DNA from: Trichaptum fuscoviolaceum
Lineage: Eukaryota > Basidiomycota > Agaricomycetes > Hymenochaetales > Trichaptaceae
Reading direction: 5' to 3'
NCBI GenBank assembly: GCA_910574455.1
Contig: CAJSYZ010000007.1
Location: 3,231,773 to 3,295,772, forward strand
DNA length: 64,000 nucleotides
The translations under genes were made by a program, and so were the position numbers. Positions 22,104 to 34,704 of the stretch are shown here, in pieces (position 1 is the stretch's first letter; every line of letters begins with the position of its first letter). Below the pieces are notes generated by a model. The model did not search any database. It worked only from the letters and a program-made list of their open reading frames with translations, and was not told the DNA's origin.

Positions 22104-24402
22104 TTAGCATTGATCGTATAGGGAATTGCGAGGGAAGGTGTATCCAGCCTGGGACCACGTAGTCAAGTTCGGATTCGTATATGCATTTATGTGGCTAGAG
22201 TTTCATCAGAAATGAAACATAGATCAGGACATAGATGAAAAGGGAGATGTGATACGAAGCACGTACTTATTGATGTAATCAGTAGTCGGATAGCTCGAAG
22301 GATTGCATCCAATATTGTTCACACCTTCGCGTTGATACACGCGGATGTAATCAATAAACATCTGTGATGGGAATTTGAGGTTCTTGAAGTCCTGTTGTTG
22401 GAAGCTAGGCGACATGCCGAAGTTGAAAATGATATACTGTTGTTCACTTTTAATATCAGACATGATGTGCCAGCGCATAAATTACTCACGTGAGGTTCCT
22501 CTGAGATTAATCGCTGGCTAATCTGGCTGGTGTCGTCCTTGCCAACCGAGTCAGAGGTGATTGTCCATGTAGGGGAACCTTGGCTCATCCATGTAATGTG
22601 TCCTTGGTCACGATGTTTGGGGTCGCTCCACCATTCGAATCCGTATGTTGCATACTGTTTGCCACCGTAGTTCGTATTATCAATGAGTGACACCGCGCTG
22701 ACCGCCTGCTGGAATACGCCACCCTTGTACGTGTTAAACGTGGTGATGCTATCATCCATGATTGTTGTCGCAGGGCTGGCATTGTTGAACGCGTACTGGT
22801 AGTTGTATGGCGCAACCTGATAGGATTGCGATACCGCACCCTGCCGGAGCTCTACGTTAATTTGTGCTTCAAAAACGTCGATTTCGGGCACGCCACGGCC
22901 TGTGCCAACGTTTGGGCCTGGATGATCCGAACTCGGGCATGTACACGCTGAGAGGCGTTGCCCCGGCAGGAAAGAAAGAGGACCACCGTCTGTGCCACCT
23001 GTTGCGTCGACCTGTGGATTTCCATTGGCATCCGTTTGGTTCGGGAAGGTGCCTACGTCGCAAGCATCGTACGTATAGGGCCACATGCCCTCCGTTGTGG
23101 CGCCATATCCTGCACGACCTAGATTCCCCATCGTCCAAACTGCTGGCCAGAAACCAGGTGTCACCCCGTCGCCGGGAAGACTAACAGAGACTTCAACGAT
23201 GCCTGTCGTGAAGCAAAATTTGTTCCATGTTGTTATCATACCTGATTGTTTGATTGTTTGAGAACAATTCCGGAAACGTACGTCAGAGCCGACCTCTAAA
23301 GAATTGACAATTGCCAGACTTACCGCTCATAAAGTTTAAGTCGTGATTAAGTACCTCGGTCATTGTAATTACCATCTTTCCATCTTTGGTCGTGACGGCA
23401 GATGGGTCGTACCATTCTATGAAAACAAACAGTGTTATGGAATACTGAAATATGAACAAGAATGGCGTTGCTAACCTAAATCGCCAGTAGCCCAGTAGTG
23501 GAGGTCTACGGCCTCCCAGTAGGGATCATCTCCAGGATAGAAAGTCCGCCCATCCGTATTGAATTCGTCCGAGAATACGAGAGAATAAGAATCACCGTCT
23601 GGTCCTTTGATAGTTTTCGCCACCTCTGGCGTTTCAGGATCGACTAAACTCGGGAAGTTTTGAAAGCTAGGCACTTGGCCAGAACCGTTTATGCCTCCTA
23701 AGTTGAATCCAGGTATTTGAAGAACGGTGCGGTTGTGATCGGCGATGATAGGGTACCCGATAAACAGCATGAGGAGTCCTGTGACCAGAAAGACGAGGAC
23801 GGCAGCGTTCGCCCAACCTCGCGAAGAGAATATGGTGAATTGTTTATCCAGTAATGCATCGCGCACTGGGTCGGGGTTGTGTAAGGGGTCATCTAAATCT
23901 GGATCCTTCGAGTCCCACAAGTAGGCGGGAATTGTATTCGTTGCGCCAGGGGCTGTTTTTTCGTGGCCGGTCAGCGACGACCTCTCTGATGGAGCAACGC
24001 TGAAGTGAGAGTCTCGATACATCTCGCCTCGGACACTGCCTGGTTGGTACTGCAAAGTTTTGATAAGTCGCAGAAAGGCCAGACATTAGTGCGTGAGCGA
24101 AAAAAGAATTTATGGTTGAATTTCGAAAAAATACTTACAGAATATGGCCCATACGCTGCACCAATCGCACCCGTCTGCACACCTGCGGCTGTCTCATCCT
24201 CAATTCTTTGAGGTGCGGAATAAGTTGATTGAGGAGCGTATGCGTTGTTGTAGGCAGAGCGGGCAGCAGATCGCTGGGAAGTGGGAGGGCTGAAAGGCGC
24301 GCCGGCTTGTTGACTATAGGAGATCGATCCTTGTCTTGACGGGCTCTGGGGCACTTGCGAGTAGGTCGACATTGGCGTTGCTGGAGGAGGTACACGACGC
24401 AT
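22104..24402 (-). CDS. KRE6: Kre6/Skn1-type glucan synthesis protein (GH16 fold)
   Basis: Type II membrane protein of the secretory pathway needed for beta-1,6-glucan in the cell wall. Six exons (24402-24139, 24049-23476, 23416-23324, about 23241-22491, 22436-22267, 22194-22104) encode about 647 residues. The first 170 residues are a Ser/Gln/Pro-rich cytosolic tail. One membrane anchor follows ([20 protein letters not shown]), then a luminal GH16-like domain. Landmarks are [50 protein letters not shown], the catalytic-type motif [17 protein letters not shown], and the C-terminal cysteine block [20 protein letters not shown]. The E-x-D-x-x-E arrangement is kept. Kre6 and Skn1 cannot be told apart here. 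The start ATG is the first in frame, and a second Met lies 11 codons later. Confidence 0.92.
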
Positions 24403-24686
24403 CGTGGTCGTCGTTTTGATGGCGTTGTCGTCGAGCTCGTCGTATCGAACGTCTAGGAGCTTTCTCTTGAGGGCGGCGTGCAGGACGGCCTCAACTCACG
24501 CGCGCAGCCTTCCCACTCCAACACGTGCAGTGCCACTCGTGCAAACATCACCAAACATGGACTTCTTTCCGGGCGTCTAATTCTGTCCGTTTTCTCTCCC
24601 ACCCGGTCGCTCTCCGGCCTTGCTATTGTCTAACTTATCCCTTTTTTTCTTATATTTTCTTGGTTTATGGATGCTCTTCAAATTTC
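24403..24686. promoter_or_regulatory. Shared promoter of divergent Kre6-like and coiled-coil genes
   Basis: Only 284 bp separate the two start codons, so both genes must take their core promoters from this stretch. The right half is T/C-rich. Co-regulation is possible but not shown. Confidence 0.5.
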
Positions 24687-26956
24687 ATGACTCACAAATC
24701 GACTTATCCTGCGATGCACAAATATGTAGGACCAGATCTCAGGGCGTTACTAGCCGAGCGTGACCAACAGGTATGTGGTGTATTTACAGCTTTGCTGCGG
24801 ATTCCGATGTCCATCTTGCTTCCGTGGCGCGAAACTCATAATAAGTTATACTTGCATGGGGATAGGCTGCACATTTGCGACAACAGATTAACGCACATAT
24901 TCAACGTAACACGTTATTGGAAACACGGCTATTGTCTACATTAGACACACTTGATGACGTTCGGGCTACCTCGACTGAGGAAATGCACATATTGGAGCGA
25001 GAGAATGCGCGGTTGGTCAGGAAATGCGAAGCATATGAGAGAGCGGCACGCGATTCGGAGAAAGAGAAGGCGGATCTCCAAGGAGCTGTGCTACAACTTG
25101 TCGCTAAAGGTGAGTACCGGCTCGTTTGTCGAGTTTCTATTACATTCTGCCAGAGAGTTACACAATGTCTTACTAGTGTCTTGGCCATAATGTTGTTCTA
25201 TAAGTCGAGTCCTGTAATGATTACAGCAAGTGGCGAGCTTCAAGAGTACAGTTGAGCCGATCAGTTTCTGTATCAACTAAGTCAAATGCAGTCGCAGGAC
25301 CGTCAAACCAACACCAAGGGCAACCTGAATGTACATGTCCAAATGCTTACACACCAACTATTGTAGAGGAACTTTCTTCCTCATTAGAACGTGAGCATTT
25401 TGCACATGCGGCCACGATAGAAGAGGCAGAGAGGCGTATCACTACCTTGGAGTCCAGGATAGCCCTTCGGGAAGCCGAACTCACGAGGCTTCATGCAAGC
25501 TGTCACTGTCAAGCCTCTTCCGGTCACTCTAAAAGAAGGCATGCGCCCTCTATTATACGCGATAGTGAACAAAGGGAACTTGCGTCTCTCATTTCAGAGA
25601 AGAACCGTCGCCTTCGGGCAGAGGTTCGAACTTTGGCAGCCGAAGTACGTATGAACTCTACATATCTTCAAGTTTGTATGCGTACATTTCGCTTAAACTG
25701 CGTCATTATCATTACATCACAGCTCCAGCGTGAATCAAATTTGCAAAAAGAGGAACAACGAACCACTTATTTCATCAGCAGATCTGTGCAGACAGAGCCG
25801 GAGTCTTCATCTCCTGCTGGGCGGGAACCACTGTCTCATACGATCACTCCTTCTACTAATAGAGCAGGATCTCCTCCACGAGCATCTTCTTCGCGTAAAC
25901 CTTTGGATGAGGATGGACATGATCGGGGCCGATCTGCATCAAGCATAATGGCCCCCGGATTACAAACGCTCACTGAGCAATTATCACTTCTCCGAATGAG
26001 GCTGGATGACGTTCAATTGGAGAGGGATGATCTTTTGTCCGTCATTAAGAGGGAATTTCCTGAAAGCTGGCGAAAAGCTTCTGTGGTGTCAAGTTCTGTT
26101 CAAGCAGAGGAACCTGCTCCGATGAACGACCTGCGGGATGCACCTCAAGACGGAGACGAACCACGAGTTAGCCAGGTATGACTATCATCATCTTATAAGC
26201 TGGGAGTTGTGTTAAGAATGTATTCAGGTTGCTTTATCAACGACCGCGCAACCTGCAGAAGACCGTGATTTGTTCATTTCCTCGCCACCTAATCGTGATT
26301 CTCTGAATTCCACCTTCCCGCCTCTTGTGCCCTCCCCTCTCCGTGATACCAGATCTGCTTCATCCATGCCACCTAGCCTATCAGATTCCCCACAACCAAC
26401 TCTCTCAGATCCTTCTAACCCAACTCCTGAAACTAGCATGCCACCCGTCCCTCAGACGCCTGTGGCTAGTTCGCCCTCCTCCCTCCCTGGAACTCCCAGA
26501 GCAGGAGGTACTTCTTCCCTTTTCGGACTTAGTTTTGACTTCGCGTCTCCCTCTCACCCTGCGGACGAGCTTGCATCGCCTCTTTTGTCTTTCGCACAGA
26601 TGCACCTAGGCCCAGGCACTGCTGCGGTGGGGAGCCCAACGCCATCTCCTGTCCGATCAAGGCCCCTTTCGAGACTTCAAAGAGGCACAGGCAGTCCCCG
26701 ACCAGGAGTGTTCAGCGCGCCTCCTTCGCTCGCTAGCACTGAACATCAGAATTCAGAACCTCGACTCGGCCCAGCGTTTGGGACACCCCCAGGATCCACC
26801 ACGCCCCGTCTGGACGCGATCGAGCGTGTTCTGGCGGAAGAGAGGACTGCGGAAGAGCAACATCAACGGGATATTGACGAATTGCGGGGAAATATTGAGG
26901 TAATTCATGGGAGACTTGCCGGGTTTCGTGAGCGGAAGTCAGACGAAGGCGATTGA
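24687..26956 (+). CDS. Coiled-coil protein of unknown function
   Basis: The gene starts MTHKSTYPAMHKYVGPDLRA; ATG 24687 and ATG 24714 are both in frame and possible. The first exon ends at about 24770, and the second begins at about 24886 with INAHIQRNTLLETRLLSTLD. Further exons carry heptad-rich segments: the first has MHILERENARLVRKCEAYER, a later one ERRITTLESRIALREAELTR with CHC, and another LASLISEKNRRLRAEVRTLA. Then come a Ser/Pro-rich linker, a helix with LTEQLSLLRMRLDDVQLERD, and a long Ser/Pro/Thr-rich tail. A last helix with EERTAEEQHQRDIDELRGNI closes the protein. No catalytic domain is visible. The architecture fits a structural or scaffold protein, for example cytoskeletal or septal, but that is a guess. 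The intron between exons 2 and 3 was placed at the acceptor just before 25248 because upstream AGs give stops. Confidence 0.7.
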
Positions 26957-27411
26957 TTACGACAGCACAAACGTCGAATTCAGTGCAAGTCGTTCTTTCC
27001 CGGATTCTATGTTCTTCGACATCATCTATCTGTGTTTTAGCTATTTTTTGTGATCATGGATTCCATAACTGTCGTCTTGCTTTGTTAACGTTTGTTGTCC
27101 TGTAACTTAATATTTACCTATTGCTGCTATTACTTGTGTATCGATATGATAAATATAAATAAGCTGCTCTTCAGATCCTTCTGCGTTTGACAAACTGTGT
27201 AGTGACATAAATTCAAGTTTTCATAAGCGAGACAGTTAGGCGCCGTCTAAATGAGTTGGACGCGGCGCGTCTGGAGATGAGTGGCAATTACTCACATCTT
27301 TACCGCCGTACGAGTGCGCACATCGTACGCCCCATTCCAGCACGACACCCGTGTCAATCAACCGTGCTCGTCATATGCATTCGCTTCTCAGACGCCTTTA
27401 GTGGATAGGCA
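26957..27411. other. Intergenic region
   Basis: 3' end of the coiled-coil gene and promoter of the SUMO protease gene. No feature was recognised. Confidence 0.5.
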
Positions 27412-30400
27412 ATGTCCCTGAACAACAGAGCAGTCGCCGAGCTACACGGTATTTACGCTCCCGGTCATTCAGCAAGGCCAGATAAAAGGTCAGTGTGCCT
27501 CATGGCGAACTGGACGCGTTTGCGAACTACACTGAACATCAAGATACAGGGGAAGAGACATTGATGATGGAGCGAAGTCTCCGTGGACGAGGAGTGAGCC
27601 GACACCAATACGGACGGTATGTACTTGGTGTTTTAACTCGATGGGGCGTTCGCCGCCATAAGTTCATGTGTAAAGCTTACATTGATATTGTCTAATATCA
27701 CTGGTTGGATTCTTGAAGCCCAGACAAGTCGGTCCTTCCAATCCATACGACCCGCGTTCGAATTCAAAACCTGGGAATCGTACTGCAGCAGCAACCGTGA
27801 CTGGGGGGCAGAGCTCATCCAAGAACCATAATTGGCGTGACCCAAGGCCTCCTCCGCCCAAGAAACAAAAACTCAATAGTGTATTTAATGAGCGCCTCGG
27901 AGTCGAATCGAAATTCTTTCCTGGTAACGTCTCATCGACCATGTCATTGCACAATGGTTCGGGATCTGTGCCGAAGGCAACTTCGTCTTATATTGGAAAG
28001 GGAAAGGAGCCTATGCACTATGAACCATTGGCGAATGGGAAGACAAAGCAATTCAATTTGGACGTCAGTGCACCCATTGTCATCTTCGACGATATGGAGG
28101 ACGAGGACATTGGGACGCGAATTCAAAGGAAAAGCTCAAGAGATGAATTGGACATCATGGCTTCTGCGAACTCGTCCATGTCCATAGCAGAAGACCTTGG
28201 TGTTTCGGTTCCTAACAATGACCATCCCTTCAAACAACAATCTCCTCCAAGACTTTTTCCCTCTCGAACAGCTGCAAAAGACGGTGCCAGTTCTCAGCGT
28301 CTGCGCAAACGAGTGGGGAAAATGGAGACAAGACCCAATTCGCCTTTGACAGCTGGACCTTCTCGTTCGAAGTCTCCTACTCCGCCTAAGATTGTGGATA
28401 TCGATGAAATCGAAGATTTTAGTGACCACAATGCTGTGTCATCGGTAGGTGGTGCGCAGTCAAAACCACCTTCAACCATATCCACATCGCCCACACCCAA
28501 ACGATCAACAACACCCAGTGGGACAACTGTTTTCACAACGAACTCCGTACAGGCGAAAGCGCAGATGTTCGAATCTAAATCCAAATCTAAACCGACCGCG
28601 CCTGAAGTGGACCTGTTGAAATTGCGATTCGCGCGTGGGCTGACTAGTGGTATGAGAGGAAAATCGGGAAAAGCTGTTGTGAGTGAATCATTGCTCGGCA
28701 AATCGGATGAATGCTCATGAATGAGTTCGGTAGCTTCAGATTGATCAAGAAGAAACTCCTGATCATCCTCGTGGCACGCGGAAAGTAAATCGGAAGGACC
28801 AAGTTGCAACCTCATCGACGTCGTACAGAGGCGGGTTAGATGCACTCGCCATTCCTTTGGATGTGTGCATATGGGGCTCAAACATACTTGAGAAAGATCC
28901 GGAGGCGCTTGCTCCAAATTATTGGCTTTATTGGAACAAAGAATCGTCTGAGCTACAAATCCTCGAGCACCCAATTCAAAGGGGAGGGTCACGGCAAAAG
29001 ATCGTGAAGAGAGTTAAGACAGACAAACTGCAAAACTGCGAACTTGAAGTGAGTGCGACACCGTTTAAAAAGACGCTTAGGAGAAGCAAAATTTATCTTC
29101 TTTCGCATAGATCTCACACATTTCTGCCAAGCCGTTTATTAAGCTCCGGTTTAGAAATTCTGTTCCTGGCATTCAGCGTTAGTAGATTATCTTTTGCATG
29201 TGGTGCATGGCGCTCACATCAGAACACAAAGGCGACGAGCAAGCTGTCGGACTTGCTTTCAAATTCCTTAGCCCTCATCCAAACATAAACACCGGCATCA
29301 CCAGGATCAAATCCGAGTTGGAAAAGCTTGGAGGACCAGCGCAGAGTCTACTGTCAGCCAGATCTATCTCAACATTGTTTTATCTATGCTGACACCTTGT
29401 CGTCACCCTTTAGAGGTGCAGCTGTAGACTCAGCATACGACATGTCCCGAGAAGATGCTAGACAATACAAATTGTTACCTAGCACGATGTCGAACTCAGA
29501 CACGCTCGAAGATGAAAAGAAGAAATTTATTGATGAGCACGACAGTAGGCCTGCAAGGGCAGAGGAGAAACCGAGCATCAAACCCCGGCCTGCCTAGTAC
29601 GTTACCAGAATATTCCTGGCTCTATTCACTTTCTTACCATGGGCCTTCGCAGTGGCAAGCAAGCTGCAATGAAGCCAATGGAACCCAAAAGGCGATCAGC
29701 ACGTCTTGCACCTGAGCCGACATCGCCCCCCGCTAGCTCGGTGAATCTGGATGAAGTGTATGGAGTTCTTTTTCAATGCTAGTTGGAATACTCATCAACA
29801 TGCTACAGTGTTCTTGTTTATCCTCACTCTGGTCCCGGAGCTTTAAATATCACGAACGGTGACTTGAAGCGACTTGAGCCATCTGAGTTCCTCAACGACA
29901 CTCTCATCGAGTTGGGGTTAAAGTGTGTATTCATACAGCCTAAGGCCGGGGTCCACATGCTGATGGCTAGTTGTGCAACAACTTATTTAGATTCTTGATG
30001 AATGACATCAGAGAAAAGGATCCTGAACTTGCCGATGAAATTCATGTCTTCAGTACGTTCTTTTACAAGAAGCTCAACCACAGGAAGTAAGTACTTTATA
30101 CGTGACGTAAACTCATATATGACTCAACGGAACTGGATTAGCTTCGAGGAGGGTTACAAGAGTGTCCGTAAATGGACGACGAGAGTAAATCTTTTCAAGA
30201 AGAAATATATCATCGTGCCGATTAACGAAAAGTAAGAGTTTCGTTACTCTTTTCCTTCTGCATTCGACTTACAGAGAATAGTATACATTGGTATCTGGCC
30301 ATTATCTACAGACCAGAGTACATCTTGGAGCCCGCTGCGCCCAAAGCCCCACCTCGCACTCTAAGACGAACGTCTAAGTTAGATACACTAGAAACTCAGG

Positions 30401-31961
30401 AGACCCCTGTTAATGAGGACACAGAGCCCGCTCATAACCATCATTCAGAGACGGTGGCCTCAGTAAATCACCAAAGCCCTGCGACAATGCAAGGGAATGA
30501 TAGTGACGCGTCGGTAGAGCGTGTTATACAGTCGACGCGATCTTGTTCTATCAGTGATGCGCATGAACCCCAGCATGGACGGACGGACTCTCCAGAATTG
30601 GGGAACGAGGACTTCATCGAATGCAACACGTCTAACGGTGTGCTTGGAAATGTTGAGGGCGGTGGACCTGCGCAGGCTCGCGATATCGATGTCACGGTCT
30701 CGGATTCAGAAGAAGGGCGGACGGACGAGGAGGTCGATGAGTTGGCAGATGACAATGAGTTTGTATACCCTACTCCTGCGTCTACTTGGTTCCCTCCGAG
30801 TGCTAATGCTACTGATCATCCGGTTGACGGAGAAGACGCACCTATGGAGATCGACTCACCGTCGTTCGAAAGCGTTCTTCACAAACATACAGGGATGCAA
30901 CCTAGACCGTCTGAATCATTTTCTAATCAGCCCTCTCTCGACGTGGAGAATGAATCCATGAGACCGGTGTCTCCGATTAATGATAAGTCACGAAGCGTGG
31001 TTGACGCCGAAGGTGTGTCGGGAAATGGAAATGCGGTCCCAACAACTTCGTTTCATGAGCCACCAGCCACCGATGAGCCACGGAAGATTCCAATGGGGTA
31101 CAGGAGGCTGAGGGCTTGGGACCCGGGCTACATTAAGCCTGTTTATGCAGGATACAAAACGGCTCAAGATAGTGAAGACGAGAAGGATGATGATGCGGAC
31201 AACATGTCTACTGAGATTGATACACCGAGCGAGCGAGTGTAAGCCAATCTCTTCCTCCCCTTTTTCTTGTTTAACAAAATATTAATGTGTTAATGTGTTG
31301 CTGACTTAAACTTCATAGTACATGGGTCTTCACTTTCGACTCTCTGGGCACGCGACACGATAAGGCGTGTAAGCTCCTCAGTCGCTATTTGTGCGCGGAA
31401 GCTCAGGATAAAATGCACTTCGAGAATCCGAGCCCAGCGAAGGGGAAAGAGGCGCTGGTTCCCACGCAGCCGAATTTCTGCGATTGTGGACTTTACTTGT
31501 TGCATTTCGCCCGAACGTTTCTGAACGACCCGGACAAGTTCAAGCATATGATCTGCACTGTAAGTTTTAATAACTTCGAGACACGAAGGGAGTGCTCATC
31601 TGGCTCTCAGACTTCCAAGAAACAGAAGGCGTCAGAGCGGGGCGAAGTTTGGCAAGATAGGCAAGTGGCAAACATGCGTAAGGAAATGATGGACCGCATC
31701 CGCAAGGAATCGGAGGTATACAAGAAGATCAAAGAGGAGAAGGAGAACCAGAAGAAGGAGGCGACTGGGGACAGCGTTGGGCAAGCGCCTGCGGCACATT
31801 CCTCTGACGACGAGATTATCGTGGGCCCTATCACGAAGCGGGTCCCCTCACCTGTGAAGCGAGGCAAGAAAGCTAATGGAATCGCGACTGCCTCTGCAGA
31901 CCCTGGATCATCGCAACCTCAGGCTCCCAAAGAGGCAAGAGCTTCGAGGCTCCGTGGCTGA
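27412..31961 (+). CDS. ULP2: Ulp2-type SUMO-specific cysteine protease
   Basis: Nuclear C48 protease that trims SUMO and poly-SUMO chains from proteins. Fourteen exons total 3747 nt, or 1248 residues: 27412-27488, 27550-27616, 27719-28678, 28740-29048, 29111-29177, 29223-29352, 29414-29596, 29653-29757, 29809-29922, 29991-30086, 30142-30231, 30282-31238, 31319-31559, 31611-31961. The N-terminal half is disordered and basic/Ser-rich, with SUMO-interaction-like motifs (IVIFDDMEDED, KIVDIDEIEDF). The peptidase domain begins VVLVYPHSGPG and has EFLNDTLIELGLK, catalytic His in NIHWYLAIIY, Asp in FTFDSLG, and Gln/Cys in QPNFCDCGLYLLHF. An acidic insertion of about 300 residues splits the His and Asp, as in Ulp2/SENP6-7 rather than Ulp1. 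The C-terminus is a charged helix plus a further SIM-like DDEIIVGP. Ulp1 is excluded by this insertion and the long N-terminus. Confidence 0.92.
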
Positions 31962-33364
31962 CTTTAAACTCGACTTCTTTCGATTCCTTATATTTCTCTT
32001 TATCTCATTCTTTCATTTCCATTCGTCCTGCACTTTAATGGCTAATAAGCTTCTGCATGCAAAGTATGTTTATTCACCAGAATTCGGTTCATCTCACACA
32101 TATCCTTTGTAAGTTGCTTTACAATATTCTGTCCGCATCTGTATTGCTACTTCAATCAACTTCATCTACACTTGATCCCTGTAATCTTCACGTACCTACA
32201 TACGATAATAATATAGAGATGATAGAGATGTACTGAATGCTCTATATTACCGTATCAGATTGGATCTCACCATTATGTTGATTACGTCAGCTATTCATTC
32301 AGCAATGTGAGAACTTGAAAAACGTCAGCCGTCGATCACTGCGAAGATCGACAGAACTTTAACTCATACTCAAGCAGAGCATAGCGATGTCGTGTCCAAT
32401 AATTCTAAGAGATTTGAGGAGAACTTCACTGAAGCTGCTCAAGCATCGCGACACAAGCAGACGGCAGCCGCGCAGAGCTGTACTTCTCTTACTATTGCAA
32501 CCGCGGTAAGCGAACAGAGGTACCACACGCCGCACCACCCTGTTACCATAAGATGTGAAACAGGTGACAGAGCAAAATTTACAAGTGAAGGTCATTTTAT
32601 TTTGTTTGTGAAATTGGGCTGAACGCAAGGCATGCATGATCAATTGACCAGGACTTACGGTCAGCCTCTGAGTCTAGGCAGGTTTGACTTCCGCTTCGAT
32701 CTCTGTGTATCCGACATCATGACATTTGAGAGCAAGCCGAGCGACTAGATGTTTAGTAGTCAAGTACGATCGAGTAAATTTTATCGAAGCCCGGGTTGGC
32801 TGCAATCTTCGGATGGTGAAGTTAAGTTGTTGAAGAATATACGCGAGATATTTTCGTAGCATCAAACTTTTTGTCGAAATATAAGAAAAGACTCGTTGAG
32901 TAATTTCAGAGCGAGGACTGAGCTCTGCGTAGAAGGATGCAAAGATTACTTGGATCATCAATTGTTTATAGAGTGGAAATTTCGTTGAAGGATTGTATGT
33001 TTGCGCAGCGCTTAATCGGAGGGAGTATTAGGCGGCCGGATAAGGATTGTGTTATATGAGGTTGTTGTTTCTCGCGCGTGCCTTGCTTCCTCCCACCACT
33101 TCCTTCTCCCAGCCGCCGTCTGCTCTCCTCGAGACAGCCCGCCGCCGTCTTCTCTTTCCCTACTCTCTCTTTCTTTCATCTTCGTCCTGCTCTGCAAGAC
33201 ATCCACTCCTTATTCACCTGTCGTTCTTTGTTTCTTAACTTATCTAGTCTGGTTCGTGCCCAACATACAGCACCTCTATCACCCTCAAATTACCCGATCG
33301 ACAAACATACAGTGAATTTCGCAAGCAAACAACACAAGAATTCGAAAACTTATAATCAAAGGAC
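31962..33364. other. Intergenic region, promoter of the 420-aa gene at its right
   Basis: About 1.4 kb. The right third (33060-33240) is pyrimidine-rich, as is usual for fungal core promoters and leaders. No gene, RNA or repeat was supported; frames such as 33078-33545 overlap the real first exon out of frame. Confidence 0.5.
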
Positions 33365-34704
33365 ATGGCCGACTCATCTCCAAGACGCGCACCTCTCGCT
33401 GGACGCCCTCCGTTTGCTACTGACATACCCGACACTATGTACGATGAGCCTGAATCCGCCCCTCGCCGGCGCATGCGACAGCCCAAGCCGGATAACAACC
33501 GACCTGATTCTTCATACGACGTGTAAGAGAAATTGTTTGTTGTGAAAAGAGCGAAATGTTCATACAACTAAACACGTGCCATCCCTCCTCATTTTCTAGG
33601 TATGACAATTACCTCAACGACAGCAACCGCCAGTCCGGCTTTGGTGCGCTTGGAATGGGCCTGCTGAACGGCGACGTCTCTGATGATGACTCTGACGACG
33701 AGACGCTCGCTGTGCACGGCTCTAACGGCGATTTGAAGCCCAAGAAGTCTTTCAGCACCGACGACGAGAAGGACCGCCTTCCTCTGCCCTCTGCGCTTGA
33801 AAAGTTCCCTGCCGTCCCGATTGTTGCCCCGAAGCCAGGTTATGCCGTCCCCGTTAGCGAGATTAAGATGCCCGAGCCGGCTGCATCGCCCGACGCGCAG
33901 TCTCCCCGCAGTATGCAGATGCCTCATCCCCAACAGCAGCAGCAGCAGCGTTTTCAAATTCCCGCACCGGCACCTTTGAACCTCCCTTCGCCGCGCATTC
34001 CCCATCAAAACGGGATGCTCTCAAACCCACGCTCTCCGTATGCGCCTCCTTCCGTGCCCAGCACACCGCATCCGCTACAGCCGCCTCTGACGCCGATCAC
34101 GCCCGCATTCGCAGCGCCCCCGAAGAAGAAGGAAGAGGGCGGTGTGGCGTTCTCCGAATCTGCAATCCTTCGTGGTAAACATGAGGAAGCACCGTTGGCT
34201 CGCCGTGGCGAGAAGGGTGACGAGTTCTGGCGTCGCTTTAGTATGGTTGTGAAGATTGAGAGCGATCGTAAGGAGAAGACGAGCTCATGGCTCGAGAAGA
34301 CCCAGAGTGGTGCCGCACGCCTGTCGCGCTGGGTCTGGATTGTCGGTTTACTGCTCCTCATTCTCATTGGTGGTGCGATTGGCCTTGGGGTCTATGTTTC
34401 GCGCAACAACACCACGCCCACCACGCCGAAAGCGTTGGGCGGAAGCGAGAGTGAGGGTGTGTCGTTCACGCCGACGACGAGCGCTACGAACACTGCTGGG
34501 GCATTAGGGGGTGTAACGAGTACATCGCGGCACGTCAGCCCGACGAACACAGTCGCGAAGCGCATTGCGTACCCCTTCCCCGAGCCAACACCTGCACCTG
34601 CACCTTTCCCCTTCGTGGGTGAGCACCTCGATTCTGTGTTGAATGGTGCAGCGGCAGCACACAAGCAACAGCACCAGAAGCGTATGATGAAGCGATTTGT
34701 TTGA
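33365..34704 (+). CDS. Single-pass membrane protein with disordered N-terminus, 420 aa
   Basis: Two exons (33365-33522 and 33600-34704) join in phase to 420 residues. The start is MADSSPRRAPLAGRPPFA after a pyrimidine-rich leader. Residues about 70-290 are acidic, then Pro/Gln-rich with a short polyQ run (HPQQQQQQRF). A basic segment (DEFWRRFSMVVKIESDRKEK) is followed at about residues 296-318 by one hydrophobic helix, WIVGLLLLILIGGAIGLGVY. The remaining ~100 residues are Thr/Ser/Pro-rich and could be O-glycosylated outside the cell. The positive charges before the helix suggest a cytosolic N-terminus. There is no signal peptide and no known domain; a membrane-anchored wall or sensor-like protein is only a guess. 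Confidence 0.8.
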
